From assembly GCA_033398695.1 (NCBI GenBank), contig CM065806.1, positions 36,667,001 through 36,731,000 of the forward strand: a stretch of DNA of 64,000 bases, read 5' to 3'. Below, piece after piece: positions 22,619-34,194 of the stretch. The position numbers and the translations under genes were made by a program. The first letter of the stretch is position 1. Every line of letters starts with the position of its first letter. Origin of the DNA: Orobanche coerulescens. Lineage: Eukaryota > Streptophyta > Magnoliopsida > Lamiales > Orobanchaceae. The notes under the pieces are model-generated. The model had not been told where the DNA came from. It did not search any database and was given only the letters and a program-made list of their open reading frames with translations.

Positions 22619-23150
22619 TTACGTACGTTAAGCTGAGGAGCTTACGTATGTTAAATTGCAAGTGTAACGTACGTTATGTGTTATGCATTACGTACGTTAA
22701 AGTATCAGGTGAGATGCAGTCGTCTTATCAGAGGACTTTGTAAATACAAGTGTAACATACGTTAAGCATAAGAGCTTACGTACGTTAAGACCAAGCCGTA
22801 ACGTACATTATGTTGAGTATATAATGTACGTTATGAATAGAATCGGATAGGATCTGAGGTGTCGCAACTTTCGGCGCAAATGCGGGCAGGAGAAGTCAAC
22901 TTCTAGTTAACGTACATTATGAGTAGTACATTACGTACGTTAAATGGGTATAATACTGTAGCAAGTCAACTCTGTGTTACGTACGCTATGGCACAGGTGT
23001 TACGTATGTAATACAAGGTATAAAATGAGGCAGTAACTTCTGGATTGTCATTACGCATGCTATCAACGTCTGATAACGTACGTAAAGGATGTTACGTATC
23101 TTAATATGGTTTATGTAACGTACGTAATTCCTGAAAGCTTATAAATATGT
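22619..23150 (+). promoter_or_regulatory. LARD2 5' U3: sixteen TTACGTACGTTA-type near-palindromes at 23-bp period, then TATA
   Basis: Twelve-base units start at 22619, 22642, 22665, 22688, 22753, 22776, 22799, 22822, 22908, 22931, 22977, 23000, 23051, 23074, 23092 and 23116. Intervals are 23,23,23,65,23,23,23,86,23,46,23,51,23,18,24; most are exactly 23 or close to a multiple of it. The spacers differ from each other. The TATA box CTTATAAATATG follows, starting 24 bp after the last unit. The 3' LTR has the same array at 42909-43418. Confidence 0.9.
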
Positions 23151-24154
23151 GAGACTCCGTTATTTTGCTATTTTGAGGAGTTCCACCTTTATTTCTTCGT
23201 CCTTCAACCCTCCGAGGCCGATTATGGCTCTTCTAACTCGGTTATGAGCTTGGGGAGCATATATTGGAGTTGTTCTTAGAGTTGATAATGATCATTAGAA
23301 GGAGTTCGATTGTCCTTCATCGTAGTTCTTCAATATCAGGTAACATTCGTATTTCTCTGATTATAGCTCGAGTTCGGAATGATGTTTACATGCTAGGAAG
23401 CATGTTGATCTACCTTATTGTTATTATGATGTTATACATGAATAAATGGTATTGTAACAAGAGATTGAAGATATTGATTAAGGTTATTCATGTCGTAAGA
23501 GTTTCGATTCGTTCAAACATGCTCGTAAGATGGATTATCGGGTTTTGTTGTTGATATATGGGTATTGATGCGATTGTAGTGGTTTTGGATCGTGATGAAA
23601 AGATATGTTGATGTAATTCCCTTCTTCATTTCAGATTCTTGATGTTATCGTCGTTGTTTACTTCATATGATGACGATTATGGTAGTATTTTCGTGATTCT
23701 TGGTGTTATGAATAATGCATGTCGAAGAAGATGATGATATGTGTGTATTGATCGGGTTAGAAGTGAAATGTAATTAGGTTAAAGGTTAGATAACATATTG
23801 GACTATGTTGTCTTAGTAATTATGAACAAGATGATGTTAATTGGATGTGCTTGCGGAATAATTCACGTTCTTGAGGAACTCTTGAATTATGAGATTGATT
23901 TCGGAATTGAGTATGTTATAATCTTGGTTATCGGGTTGAATTGATTGTTGGTATGATTATCGGATTATGGAATCGTATTGTGGTTGTGGATTCGTGATTG
24001 ATTGATTTGGGTTGTTTGAATTTTTATTCAATCGAGATGTTGTGTAACCGTTGGGTTTGTTGATTGGTTATATCGATTGGTGATTGTTATCGAACTTGTT
24101 GTTTATCGATTATTACAATAGGTTGTGAGGATTGATCATTGATTAGAAACGTGC

Positions 24155-26384
24155 TATAATATCCGCATTTTTCTTCTTTTCGTGATATTCCCATTTTGGT
24201 GTATTTTCGGTTTTAGCGACTCGCTTGTAACCATGCCGACATTTTGAATCTATTTTATTCTTGGAGTTTCTCCATTTGGACGAGTTTCGGAGATGTTTTG
24301 ATATTATTCCGTTTTATGTCACGTATTGTTGCATGGACGTTCGATTCTCGTAGAACCCGTTCGATTTGGTAATTTCTTTGGTTGCACGAGTTCGTATGGT
24401 TGAGTTGTTCGTGTTGCAAGTTTCGTTTTATCGATCCGACATCGTATCGCGATTTTTGGATGTTTGGGCCATTATGTAATTTCCCTAAGTTACGGGGTAG
24501 TTTCTATCCTTGTCATTTCCGAACCCCCGGGTAGTCGGAATCACGTTTCATTTTAGTTCTTTAGTCACTGGCTTAAATCCGTCGGAAGTGTATCCGTTGG
24601 TCGTGGATACACCTTGTTATTCCCCGATCATTTCCTCGTCGAGAAGTGATTCAGATTTTGGCCTGCTGTCACAGGCCATGTTACGGCCGTAAGTCGTATA
24701 TGTTACGGCAGTAATACTCGAGATTTACGGCCATAAGTTTTCCTTTATACGGCCGTAACAAGAGTTCGTTTTTCTGCACTTTGGTCCAGTGAGGAGTTAC
24801 GGGTGTAACACGCTAGAGTTACGGCCGTAAGAATTGTTACGGTCGTAACCTCATTTTGATACGGCCGTATGTCGGCTTCGTCAAATTGCCGAGTTTCATT
24901 CCTGGGAATAGTTATGGCCGTAAGGCAGGAGAGTTATGGCCGTAATGTTCCTATGTTACGGCCGTAAGTTATGGATTTTACGGCCGTAACACCTGCCAGT
25001 ATATAAATTGGCAGCAGCCGTATTTTTCTCATTTTCTCACCTCTCTCACTTCTCTTCGCGACGGGAATGACTTGGAGAGCTAGGGTTCGTCTGATTTTTG
25101 CCCAAACACCATTGTAGGGGTATATTCAAGCTTTATATCATCAATCTATCACTAATCATTCATTGTTCATCGTCGAATCAAGGTAAAATTTCCTAGAACC
25201 CTATTTTGGGGAAGATTTGGGGGTTTTCACGTTTTCGTCTGATCCGTTCCGTTTTGTTGGTTAATTCATGATGAATATGATTAATCTTGTTGGTATTCTT
25301 CATTTTCCTACGAATTCATGGTATATTTCGTGGTATCTTTTGTTATCGAGAGGGTTTGGTTGTGGTCTGCCCTCGTTGTTTTCGTACGAATATACATGAA
25401 TCGTAGGCGGGTTTTCAGGTGTATTACATTTCCGTAATCATTTAGAAGTGGTTGTGATTATATTCTTCGAATCGTTAGGTTCGGTTTTGTCGGTTCCTAG
25501 CGGTCACGCTTGATTCCTTCCGTTCGAGTCGTTGTCAATTACTCAAGGCAAGTACTTTTGGAAACCTTTATGCTTAACTTGAAATGGTAATGTATATTGT
25601 GTGCACTTTACTCACCTTGGGAGGGTCCGACGGGGCCTCGAGGGAATCTATGACTTCACTCTGGATTCACGAGTTTGTTTCGCTAGCAAACTCGGGAGGG
25701 TCCTTAGAGGCCTCGGGTGGGATTTGTGGCTTTGTACCGGTCTTAGGCGATGCCTGTGCGTGATTTTTTTTATGATAAGGCCAGCTCGGGAGGGTCCTTA
25801 AAGGCCTCGAGTGGGATTTGTGGCTTTGTCCCGGTCCTAGGCAAATTGATTGACTGTTTGTTTCCAGAAAAGACATGTCTGGTTTAGGTTTTCTGAAATG
25901 AATTTGGTGCATTGTACTATGAAATGTGTAAGCGAATGGTTTGCCTTGATTACTTGTACTAGTGTAAATGCTAACCCCTCTGGGGACCCGTTTTGGGGAA
26001 ATTCTTGTTATGAATTTCAGGTTATGATCAGCCGGGCGAGTGGGCGCTGGGACAGTAAGAGGATGCTGGCCAGGGTTGTTGGCATGTGTATTTGAGTCCT
26101 TTTATTTCTGTTGTTCCATTCGATATGGTTGTTGCCTACTTTCTAAACTTATAGATTGTACTCGTGAGTACTTAAGCTTTTTCTCTTCGAATTGTGATTC
26201 ATATTCATTGGAGTTATTTAAGGTTGTCGATGTGGATTATTCCGCTGGTTGTACCACGTGTGTTATTTGATTTTCATCTGGATGATGTGTGATTTTATTG
26301 TGGTAAATTTGTGTCTAGCCTGGTGGGTTCGATGTGGGGGTCCACGGCACTGTAATATACCTTGAATACCTCGGGGGTGTTATA
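24155..26384 (+). repeat. gypsy 5' LTR
   Basis: 2,230 bp, closely matched by 31273-33459. Contains the TTACGGCCGTAA array and TATA box, CGAATCAAGGTAAAATTTCC (donor-like) at about 25175, ACTCAAGGCAAGTACTTTTG at about 25541, and the repeated phrase GGGAGGGTCC at 25619, 25685 and 25789. Ends with GGCACTGTAATATACC then GGGGGTGTTATA. Confidence 0.9.
24681..25008 (+). promoter_or_regulatory. gypsy 5' U3: twelve TTACGGCCGTAA-type palindromes at 22-bp period, then TATA
   Basis: Units start at 24681, 24703, 24725, 24747, 24797, 24819, 24837, 24859, 24912, 24934, 24956 and 24978. Intervals are 22,22,22,50,22,18,22,53,22,22,22. Several units are perfect 12-bp palindromes with a CGGCCG core; others have one C-to-T-type change. 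The TATA box TATATAAA starts at 25000, exactly 22 bp after the last unit. Confidence 0.93.
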
Positions 26385-26389
26385 GAAAA

Positions 26390-26401
26390 TGGTAACAGAG
26401 A
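26390..26401 (+). other. gypsy primer-binding site, decayed
   Basis: TGGTAACAGAGA, five bases after the LTR end; one internal base and the last base deviate from TGGTATCAGAGC. Confidence 0.8.
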
Positions 26402-26623
26402 ACTAGGTTTATGGATACCTACGCTTGTCGGTTATTTTGGGTCTAGTTGTGATTTGTTTTGCACATTGTCACACCGCTGCCAGCATCTCGGTACTTCCAG
26501 CGCTCGTAAGTTTTCCTTACTCGGTTCTTTATTTTCCCGTAATGTATTTCCATTTCTTGAATTGTGGATGTTTTTTCTCTCTTACTTGTCATCGAGTTGT
26601 TTTTGCTACCTCTTAACACCAGT

Positions 26624-28590
26624 ATGGATGCTGGAAGAGGCTGTGGTCGTGGTCGTGGTCATGGTCGTGGTCGCGGACGCGGCCGTGGACGTAGGGCAGC
26701 CGGTGGGGCATCCACGTCGCATTCTTCGGGGGCCGGCAGCACCGGTGACCGACATAGCCATGCTTCTTCTCAGGATGGCGCCGACCTGGATGTTGCGGCT
26801 GTTATGCAACAGATGGTGAACCAAATGGCGGTGATAGTCCAGTCGGTTCAGAACCCGAATCCGGCCTATGCTGCTCGGGACGGAGCTGATCGTTGGCTTC
26901 AGGATGTCATCAAGATACATCCTCCTCAGTTTACGGGAGCATCAGACCCGATTGACTGGGAAGGGTGGATCAAGGAGATATCCAAAGTCTTTGTTGCCAC
27001 CAATTGTCCCGAGGACCGTAAGGTCCCTATTGCCCAGTATTTTCTCACCGGGTACGCTACTGATTGGTGGGAGGCCGTTGGGCCTAAGGATCACGTTGCT
27101 TCGTGGGTGGAATTCAAGGACCTTATGGAGACTGAGTATTGCCCGTGGCCGGTTAGACAGGCTTGAGTCCATGCCTTCTATGATGCTCAACCGCGGGATA
27201 TTCCTGTCTCTCAAGCTATTGCTGATTTCAACAAGGAGTTGGGCTATGTGAAGACCCAAGTTGTCGAGGAGAGTGATAAAATGTTTCACTTTTCCAGATG
27301 GATGAAACTGTCAATTCAGGACTATATGTCTGGGCTCGTCTGTACTACTTTGAAGGATTATCAGAGTCGAGCTCTTGCCTATGATATGTCTGTGACGGCC
27401 AGTGCGGCGGTTCGGAAGAGTAAGAAACAGAAATCCGTCGGAAATTTCTCGGGTCACAAGGGTGGAGGTCAGCAGAAATCTCAGTCTACAAATATTACTG
27501 GGGGTGGTTCGGCTCGTTTCTCTGGGGGCTATCGAGGTACTATCAGTGCCTCCGTGCGGGATGCCAAATGCTTTAACTGTGGCATGCTGGGCCATCGGAA
27601 CCGGGAGTGTCCTCGTCTGCCTTTGACTTGTCATACTTGTGGGCAGTCGGGCCACAAAGCTTTCTTTTGTGAGTGGGTAGGACGGCTTCTTGGTGCTCAG
27701 ACTTCTTTTCCAGCACTTAAGGAGCCGAGTGTAAACCAGGGCTCGTTTGCTCCGCAGTCCCCACCGAGTGCCAGCCGGGGAAGAGGTCGGGGCCAACCCG
27801 CTAGAGAGGGAGCTTCTAGTGTTGGGTCCGCCCATCCGCGTATCTATGAGATGAGGAGGGCCGATGATCCAGCGGCTACTATGGCGACAAGTACCGTTCA
27901 TATTCATTCTCATCCTGTCAGTGTGCTTTTCGGTTCGGGTGTTACGCATTCATTCATCTCTCTGGAGTGTATACGCCATTTGAGTCTTGACTGTTTGTCG
28001 CCTTGCAAGCCTTTCATCGTTAAACTTCTTAGCGGTGATATAATTGTTGGCGATCGAGAGGTTCGAGACTGTTCTGTGTTTATTTGTGAGAGGGATTGGC
28101 TCTCTAATCTTATTATTGTGGGTATTGAGGGTGAGGATTTGATTCTCGGGGATTATTGGCTCGAGCAGCATGGTGCGATTATGAACTACCGCACGAGGAT
28201 CATCAGTATGCTAGCCGAGGATGGCACCGATCACTCTTTCGCGGGGCGAAAGAGAAACCAGAAGTTCGTAATTAATGCCTTGAAGGCGATGAGACTCCTA
28301 CGAAAGGGGTGTACTGGTTATTGGTGCTATGCCTTGAAGACGGAGAATGGTGGAGTCGAGTTTTCATCGATTCCAATTGTTAATGAGTTTCTTGATGTTT
28401 TTCCTGATGAGTTATCGGGGTTGCCGCCGGACCGTGAGGTAGAGTTTAATATCGAGTTAGAGCCGGGTGCGGCCCCGATTTCGAAGGCGCCGTATCGCAT
28501 GGCACCTTCAGAGATGGCCGAGTTGAAGAAGCAGTTGAGTGAGCTTATGGAGTCGGGGTATATTCGAGTGGTTCGCCTTGGGGCACACCG
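26624..28590 (+). pseudogene. gypsy gag and protease (broken)
   Basis: The ATG at 26624 sits just after an acceptor-like TTAACACCAG. It opens MDAGRGCGRGRGHGRGRGRG, an RG-rich head, followed by the gag core (IHPPQFTGASDPIDWEGWIK; AQYFLTGYATDWWEAV). An in-frame TGA at 27164 stands where an Arg codon is likely; the same frame then continues (HAFYDAQPRDIPVSQAIADF). Two CCHC knuckles are visible: CFNCGMLGHRNREC (27569 on) and CHTCGQSGHKAFFC (27629 on). Aspartic protease: the expected D-S-G-A-T-H-S-F is GSGVTHSF, so the catalytic Asp is Gly (codon 27932-27934) and the enzyme is dead. RT begins with FLDVFPDELSGLPPDREVEF and the frame is lost at about 28570-28590. Confidence 0.93.
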
Positions 28591-29396
28591 GTCCTGTTTG
28601 TTCGAAAGAATGATGGTTCATTGCGTTTATGTATCGACTATCGCGATATGAACAAAATGACCATCAAGGACAAGTATCTGCTGCCGAGGATTGATGACTT
28701 GTTAGATCAGTTGCAGGGAGCTGCGGTATTCTCGAAGATCGACTTGAGATCGGGGTACTATCAGCTTCGGGTGAAGGAGTCCGACGTTCCGAAAACAGCT
28801 TTTCGGACGAGATACGAACATTATGAGTTTGTGGTCATGCCCTTCGGGTTGACTAATGCGTCGGCGGCGTTCATGCAGTTGATGAACAAGGTCTTTATTG
28901 AGTATTTGGATAAGTGTGTCATCGTCTTCATTGACGATATCCTTATTTATTCTAGGAACGAAGAGGAACACGCACATATTTTCCGAGTAGTGTTAGACAT
29001 TATGAGGACCGAGCAACTCTATGCAAAGTTCTCGAAATGTGAGTTCTGGCTGAAGGAAGTGATGTTTCTAGGTCACGTGATTTCAGCCGAAGGGGTCCGT
29101 GTGGATCCGCAGAAGGTTGAGGCTGTGTTGGACTGGGCACCGCCCAAGAATGAGAAGGAGGTCCGTAGTTTCTTGGGCTTGGTTGGCTACTACCGTAGGT
29201 TCGTCGAGGGTTTCTCGAAACTAGCTCGGCCACTTACACAGTTGCTCCAGAAGTCCGAGAAGTTCGTTTGGAATGACGAGAGGCAGTCGAGTTTTGAGGA
29301 GCTGAAGAGGCGTTTGACTTCAGCCCCGATATTGGCTTTGCCATGTGGCAACGAGGGTTTTGTTGTTTATAGCGATGCTTTGGGTCAGGACAGTTG
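28591..29396 (+). pseudogene. gypsy reverse transcriptase and start of RNase H
   Basis: After a frameshift the RT reads [20 protein letters not shown], then [51 protein letters not shown] (FIDD box 28927-28938) and [20 protein letters not shown], all intact motifs, with catalytic Asp residues in KIDL and FIDD present. The connection domain follows ([20 protein letters not shown]). RNase H begins at [11 protein letters not shown] and is cut by a TGA plus a deletion of roughly ten codons. By itself the RT core looks well preserved. Confidence 0.94.
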
Positions 29397-30350
29397 AAGA
29401 CTATTGCATTTTCGTCGAGACAGTTGAGGCCGTATGAGCTTAACTACCCTACTCATGATTTGGAGTTAGCGGCAGTTGTTTTTGCGCTCAAGATTTGGCG
29501 TCACTATCTTTTTGGCTCTGCATGTCAGATTTTTACCGATCATAAAAGTCTAAAGTACATATTTACTCAGCGGGAGTTGAATATGAGGCAGAGGAGGTGG
29601 TTAGAGTTGAATAAGGATTATAATCTCGAAATCCTTTATCACCCGGGCAAGGCGAACATCGTGGCCGACGCCTTGAGTCGGAAACCGGTTGCGTTGCGGA
29701 TGCTTGAGATCCTCACGCCTCAATCTGAGCTTCAGCGGGAATTGATTGAGTTGAGTGTTGAGATTTTGTTGTCTGGGGCTATCGGGCAACTTTGCGCTTT
29801 AGAGATTTCGTCGTCTCTGATCGATAGAATTAAACTGAAGCAGTTGGAGGATCCGATGATCACTCAAATCCGAGAGAATGTTCTTAAAGGAAAATCTCAT
29901 GGGTTTGTGATTCACGAAGATGGGGTATTGAGATTCCAGAGTCGTTTGTGTGTGCCGAACGATTCGAAATTGAGGCAGAGTATTTTGTGTGAGGCCCATG
30001 CTACGCCTTACTCCATTTATCCTGGATCGAGTAAGATGTACAAGTACCTGAGTAGGAATTTCTGGTGGAATGATATGAAGGAGGAGGTCGCACAGTTTGT
30101 ACCAAGATGTTTGACTAGTCAACAGGTCAAAATCGAGCATGAGCGACTGACTGGTTTATTGCAGTCGTTTCCCGTTCCGGAATGGAAATGGGACTATATT
30201 TCGATGGACTTCATCACGAGTTTGCCGAGGTCGAGGTCGGGCATGAACATGGTTTGGGTGATTGTTGATCGTCTGACCAAGTCGGCACACTTTCTGGGCA
30301 TCAAGGATACTTGGAGTCCAGAGAGGTTGGCTCGTGTGTTTATTTCGTAG
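29394..30350 (+). pseudogene. gypsy RNase H and integrase N-terminal half
   Basis: RNase H continues with [20 protein letters not shown] and [18 protein letters not shown] (Glu and Asp of the active site present), then [14 protein letters not shown]. The integrase HHCC zinc site is damaged: the second His is Tyr (SIYPGS, codon 30018-30020) and one Cys is Ser (CLTSQQ, codon 30117-30119). The catalytic region starts [23 protein letters not shown] at 30348, where Gln (CAG) is usual, ends the frame. Confidence 0.93.
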
Positions 30351-31189
30351 ATTGTGAGGCTTCACGGTACTCCGAAGTCTATTGTTTCGGATCGTGACGG
30401 TCGTTTTGTATCGCACTTTTTGGCAGGCGGTGCCTAAGGCATTGGGTACTTAGTTGCGACTAAGCACTTCTTTTCATCCTCAGTCGGACGGGCAGTCGGA
30501 GCGCACTATCCAGACATTTGAGGATATGTTTCGCGCTTGTGCTCTCGATTGGAGCAGTAACTAGGAGGAGCACTTCCATTGATTGAATTTACGTACAACA
30601 ATAGTTGGCACGCGTCGATTTGTATGGCACCATATGAGGCGCTTTATGGGCTTCGCCGATTTGTTGGAACGAGGCATCCTATTTGGTCGAGACCGAACCG
30701 GATATCATTTTAGAGACGAGATGGAAAGTGGAATTGATTCGGGAGAGGATGTTGACTGCTCAGAGCCGACAAAAGTCATATGCCGACGTCCATCGTCGAC
30801 CTTTGGAGTTCGAGGTAGGAGGCCATGTTTTGCTAAAGGTGTCGCCGACGCAGGGAGTTTTCCATTTCGGGAAGAAGGGGAAGTTGAGCCCGAGGTTTAT
30901 TGGGCCCTTTGAGATTCTCGAGAGAGTCGGTGAGTTGGCATACCGGTTAGCGTTAGCTCCGGCTTTGAGCCGTGTTCATAGCATTTTCCATGTTTCCCAA
31001 CTGAGGAAATATGTCCCGGATCCTAGTCACGTCATCGATTATGGTGAGATTGATATTGCCGAGGATATTACTTTCGAGGAGCGTCCCTTGAAGATTTTGG
31101 AGCACCGTGAGAAACGACTAAGGCATAAAACTATTCCCTTGGTCAAGGTGCAGTGGTCGAGGCATGGTGTCGAGGAGGCAACTTGGTAA
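30351..31189 (+). pseudogene. gypsy integrase C-terminal half with chromodomain-like tail
   Basis: Pieces in several frames: LHGTPKSIVSDRDGRFVSHF directly after the stop; an extra T near 30417 shifts the frame; TSFHPQSDGQSERTIQTFED contains the catalytic Glu region; further stops at 30451, 30562 and 30579. The last frame (to 31189) has ADVHRRPLEFEVGGHVLLKV and KGKLSPRFIGPFEILERVGE, the GPF/Y module, followed by SRVHSIFHVSQLRKYVPDPS and a degenerate chromodomain-like end (LVKVQWSRHGVEEATW). In this clade the tail is thought to guide integration to heterochromatin. Confidence 0.9.
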
Positions 31190-31254
31190 ACCGAGGATAG
31201 CATGCGTGCTAAGTACCCCGAGTTGTTTGTTTCTTAAGTTTCGGGACGAAACTT

Positions 31255-31272
31255 ATTTTTAGAGGGGTATAA
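31255..31272 (+). other. gypsy polypurine tract
   Basis: TTTTTAGAGGGGTATAA immediately before the 3' LTR, preceded by the family hallmark TTTCGGGACGAAACTTA. Confidence 0.75.
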
Positions 31273-33459
31273 TGTAATATCCGCATTTTTCTTCTTTTCC
31301 CGATATTCCCATTTTGGTGTATTTTCGTTTTTAGCGACTCGCTTGTAACCATGTCGACATTTTGAATCTATTTTATTCTTGGAGTTTCTCCATTTGGACG
31401 AGTTTCAGAGATGTTATGATATTATTCCATTTTATGTCACATATTTTTGCATGGACGTTCGATTCTCGTAGAACCCATTCGATTTGGTAATTTCTTTGGT
31501 TGCACGAGTTCGTATGGTTGAGTTGTTCGTGTTGCGAGTTTCGATTTGTTGATCCGACATCGTATCGCGATTTTTGGACGTTTGGGCCATTTTGTAATTT
31601 CCCTAAGTTACGGGGTAGTTTCTATCCTTGTCATTTCCAAATCCCCGGGTAGTCGGAATCACGTTTCATTTTAGTTCTTTAGCCGCTGCCGTAGGAAGTG
31701 TATCCGTTGGTCGTGGATACGCCTTGTTATTTCCCGATCATTTCCTCGTCGAGAAGTGATTCAGATTTTGGCATGTTGTCACAGGCCATGTTATGGCCGT
31801 AATACTCGAGAGTTACGACCGTAAGTTTTCCTTTATACTGCCGTAACAAGAGTTCGTTTTTCTGCACTTTGGTCCAGTGATGAGTTACGGGCGTAACACG
31901 CTAGAGTTACGGCCGTAAGAATTGTTACGGCCGTAACCTCATTTTGATACGGCCGTATGTCGGCTTAATCAAATTGCCCAGTTTCATTCATGGGAATAGT
32001 TATGGCCGTAAGGTAGGAGAGTTACGGCCGTAATGTTCCTATGTTACGTCCGTAAGTTATGGATGTTACGGCTATAACACCTGCCAGTATATAAACTGGC
32101 AGCAGCCGTATTTTTCTCATTTTCTCACCTCTCTCACTTCTCTTCATGACCGGAACGACTTGGAGAGCTAGGGTTCGTCCGATTTTCGCCCAAACATCAT
32201 TGTAGGAGTATATTCAAGCTTCATATCATCAATCTATCACTAATCATTCATTGTTCATCGTCGAATCAAGGTAAAATTTCCTAGAACCCTATTTTGGGGA
32301 AGATTTGGGGGTTTTCACGTTTTCGTCCGATCCGTTCCGTTTTGTTGGTTAATTCATGATGAATATGATTAATCTTGTTGGTATTCTTCGTTTTCCTACG
32401 GATTCATGGTATATTTCGTGGTATCTTTTGTTATCGAGAGGGTTTGGTTGTGGTCCGCCCTCGTTGTTGTTTTCGTACGAATATACATGAATCGTAGGTG
32501 GATTTTCGGGTGTATTCCATTTCCATAATCGTTTAGAAGTGGTTGTGATTGTATTCTTCGAATCGTTAGGTTCGATTTCGTCGGTTCCTAGCGGTCATGC
32601 TTGATTCCTTCCATTCGAGTCGTCGTCAATTACTCAAGGCAAGTACTTTTGGAAACCTTTATGCTTAACATGAAATGGTAATGTATATTGTGAGTGCTTT
32701 ACTCACCTTGGGAGGGTCCGACGGGGCCTCGAGGGAATCTATGACTTCACTCTTCACGAGTTTGTTTCGCTAGCCAGCCCGGGAGGGTCCTTAGAAGCCT
32801 CGGGTGGGATTCGTAGCTTCGTCCCGGTCCTAGGCGATGCATGTGCGTGATTTGTTTTATGATAAGTCCAGCTCGGTAGGGTCCTTATAAGCCTCGAGTG
32901 GGATTTGTGGCTTTGTCCCGGTCCTAGGCAAATTGATTGACTGTTTGTTTCCGGAAAAGACATGTCTGGTTTTAGTTTTCTGAAATAAATTTGGTGCATT
33001 GTACTATGAAATGTGTAAGCGAATGGTTTTCCTTGATTACTTGTACTAGCGTAAATGTTAACCCCTCTGGGGACCCGTTTTGGGGAAATTCTTGTAATGA
33101 ATTTCAGGTTATGATCACCAAGGCGGCTTTGAGACGAGACGAGGATCTTGGCGCTGTCGTTGACATGTACATTTGAGTCCTTTTATTTCCGTTGTTCCCT
33201 TCGATATGGTTGTTGCCTACTTTCTAAACTTATAGATTGTACTCGTGAGTACTTAGGCTTTTTCTCTTCGAATTGTGATTCGTACTCATTGGAGTTATTT
33301 ATGGTTGTCGGTGTGGATTATTCCTCCGGTTGTACCGGGCATGTTATTTGATTTTCATCTGGATGATATGTTATTTTACTATGGTAAATTCGTGTCTAGC
33401 CCGGTGGGTCTGATGTGGGGGTCCACGGCACTGTAATATACCTTGAATATCTCTGCGGC
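31273..33459 (+). repeat. gypsy 3' LTR with U3 array 31791-32095
   Basis: Starts TGTAATATCCGCATTTTTC. Array units start at 31791, 31813, 31835, 31885, 31907, 31925, 31947, 32000, 32022, 32044 and 32066 (intervals 22,22,50,22,18,22,53,22,22,22); TATATAAA starts at 32088, again 22 bp after the last unit. Compared with the 5' LTR exactly one 22-bp unit is missing at the left end of the array. The right terminus is eroded. Confidence 0.9.
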
Positions 33460-34194
33460 CGTGTTCGAGGATGTTCGTTGTAACACCCCCAAAACCATAT
33501 GGGAATATTACACGCCGTAAACCCTTTCCGCAAGGATCTACCAGGCTAAACGTCCATAAACAACCAAATGCTTGCCCGGCCAGGGTCAAACAATATAATA
33601 ATACAGACCGTTAAGGTCACTTACACAAAAACACACAGACCGATGAGGTCACACAACTCTATCAACAGGACTGACTAACAACATTACCCACACATGGTTC
33701 GAAATACAATACAACAGAAGACTGAATCAACTCTAACAATACAAATAAACTCTACCAACTCTCAACTCTTGATTAGTATCGCAGCTCGTCATCCCCTTGT
33801 GCCAATCCTGTGTTGCTCCCCGAACTGCATGTACCAGGCCTTGAGCAGAGACATCCACCCCGAATACTCGGGGTTAGTAAAACTCCACTGTTTTACTAGT
33901 GCAAGTATCAAACCATACGAAATGTAACAAGCAAATAGCAACTACAAATTTAATACGTAAATCAATTATCAAAATGTTCAGAAGTTTTAGAATTTCGAAC
34001 TCAAGTAAGAGATATTTGAAAAGGAACACATCATCTCGGGATTTTTAAAGCGTAAATTCTTTTGGACCTCGAGTCCCAATTTACAAAACCTTTTCGTAAA
34101 CATTAGGGCCTTAGCCCGGTTCTCGTTTCAAAGCATACTAAATAATATATCATTATGAGTCCGAGATCCATATTTAAAATGTTACCCGAACAAT

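Larger units (their letters stand above)
24155..33459 (+). mobile_element. Ty3/gypsy chromovirus-like element with decayed gag-pol
   Basis: 5' LTR 24155-26384, internal region with gag-pol, 3' LTR 31273 to about 33459. It begins TATAATATCCGC (3' copy TGTAATATCCGC, so TG decayed to TA). It lies in the LARD2 5' LTR; the flank CGTGC (24150-24154) and CGTGT (33460-33464) is an imperfect duplication. About a dozen terminal bases of the right LTR are altered (the left ends GGGGGTGTTATA). Gene order gag-PR-RT-RH-INT and the C-terminal pol wording suggest a Tekay/Del-like chromovirus. Confidence 0.9.

Noticed and set aside
22619..25008. Regularly spaced repeats that might be taken for CRISPR
   Set aside because: Units are 12-bp palindromes with 10-11-bp spacers in plant LTR promoters, present in both LTRs of an element; no cas genes.
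26606..28171. Minus-strand frames of 73-212 codons over the gypsy gag
   Set aside because: Shadows of the sense gag-protease frame, which has clear domains.
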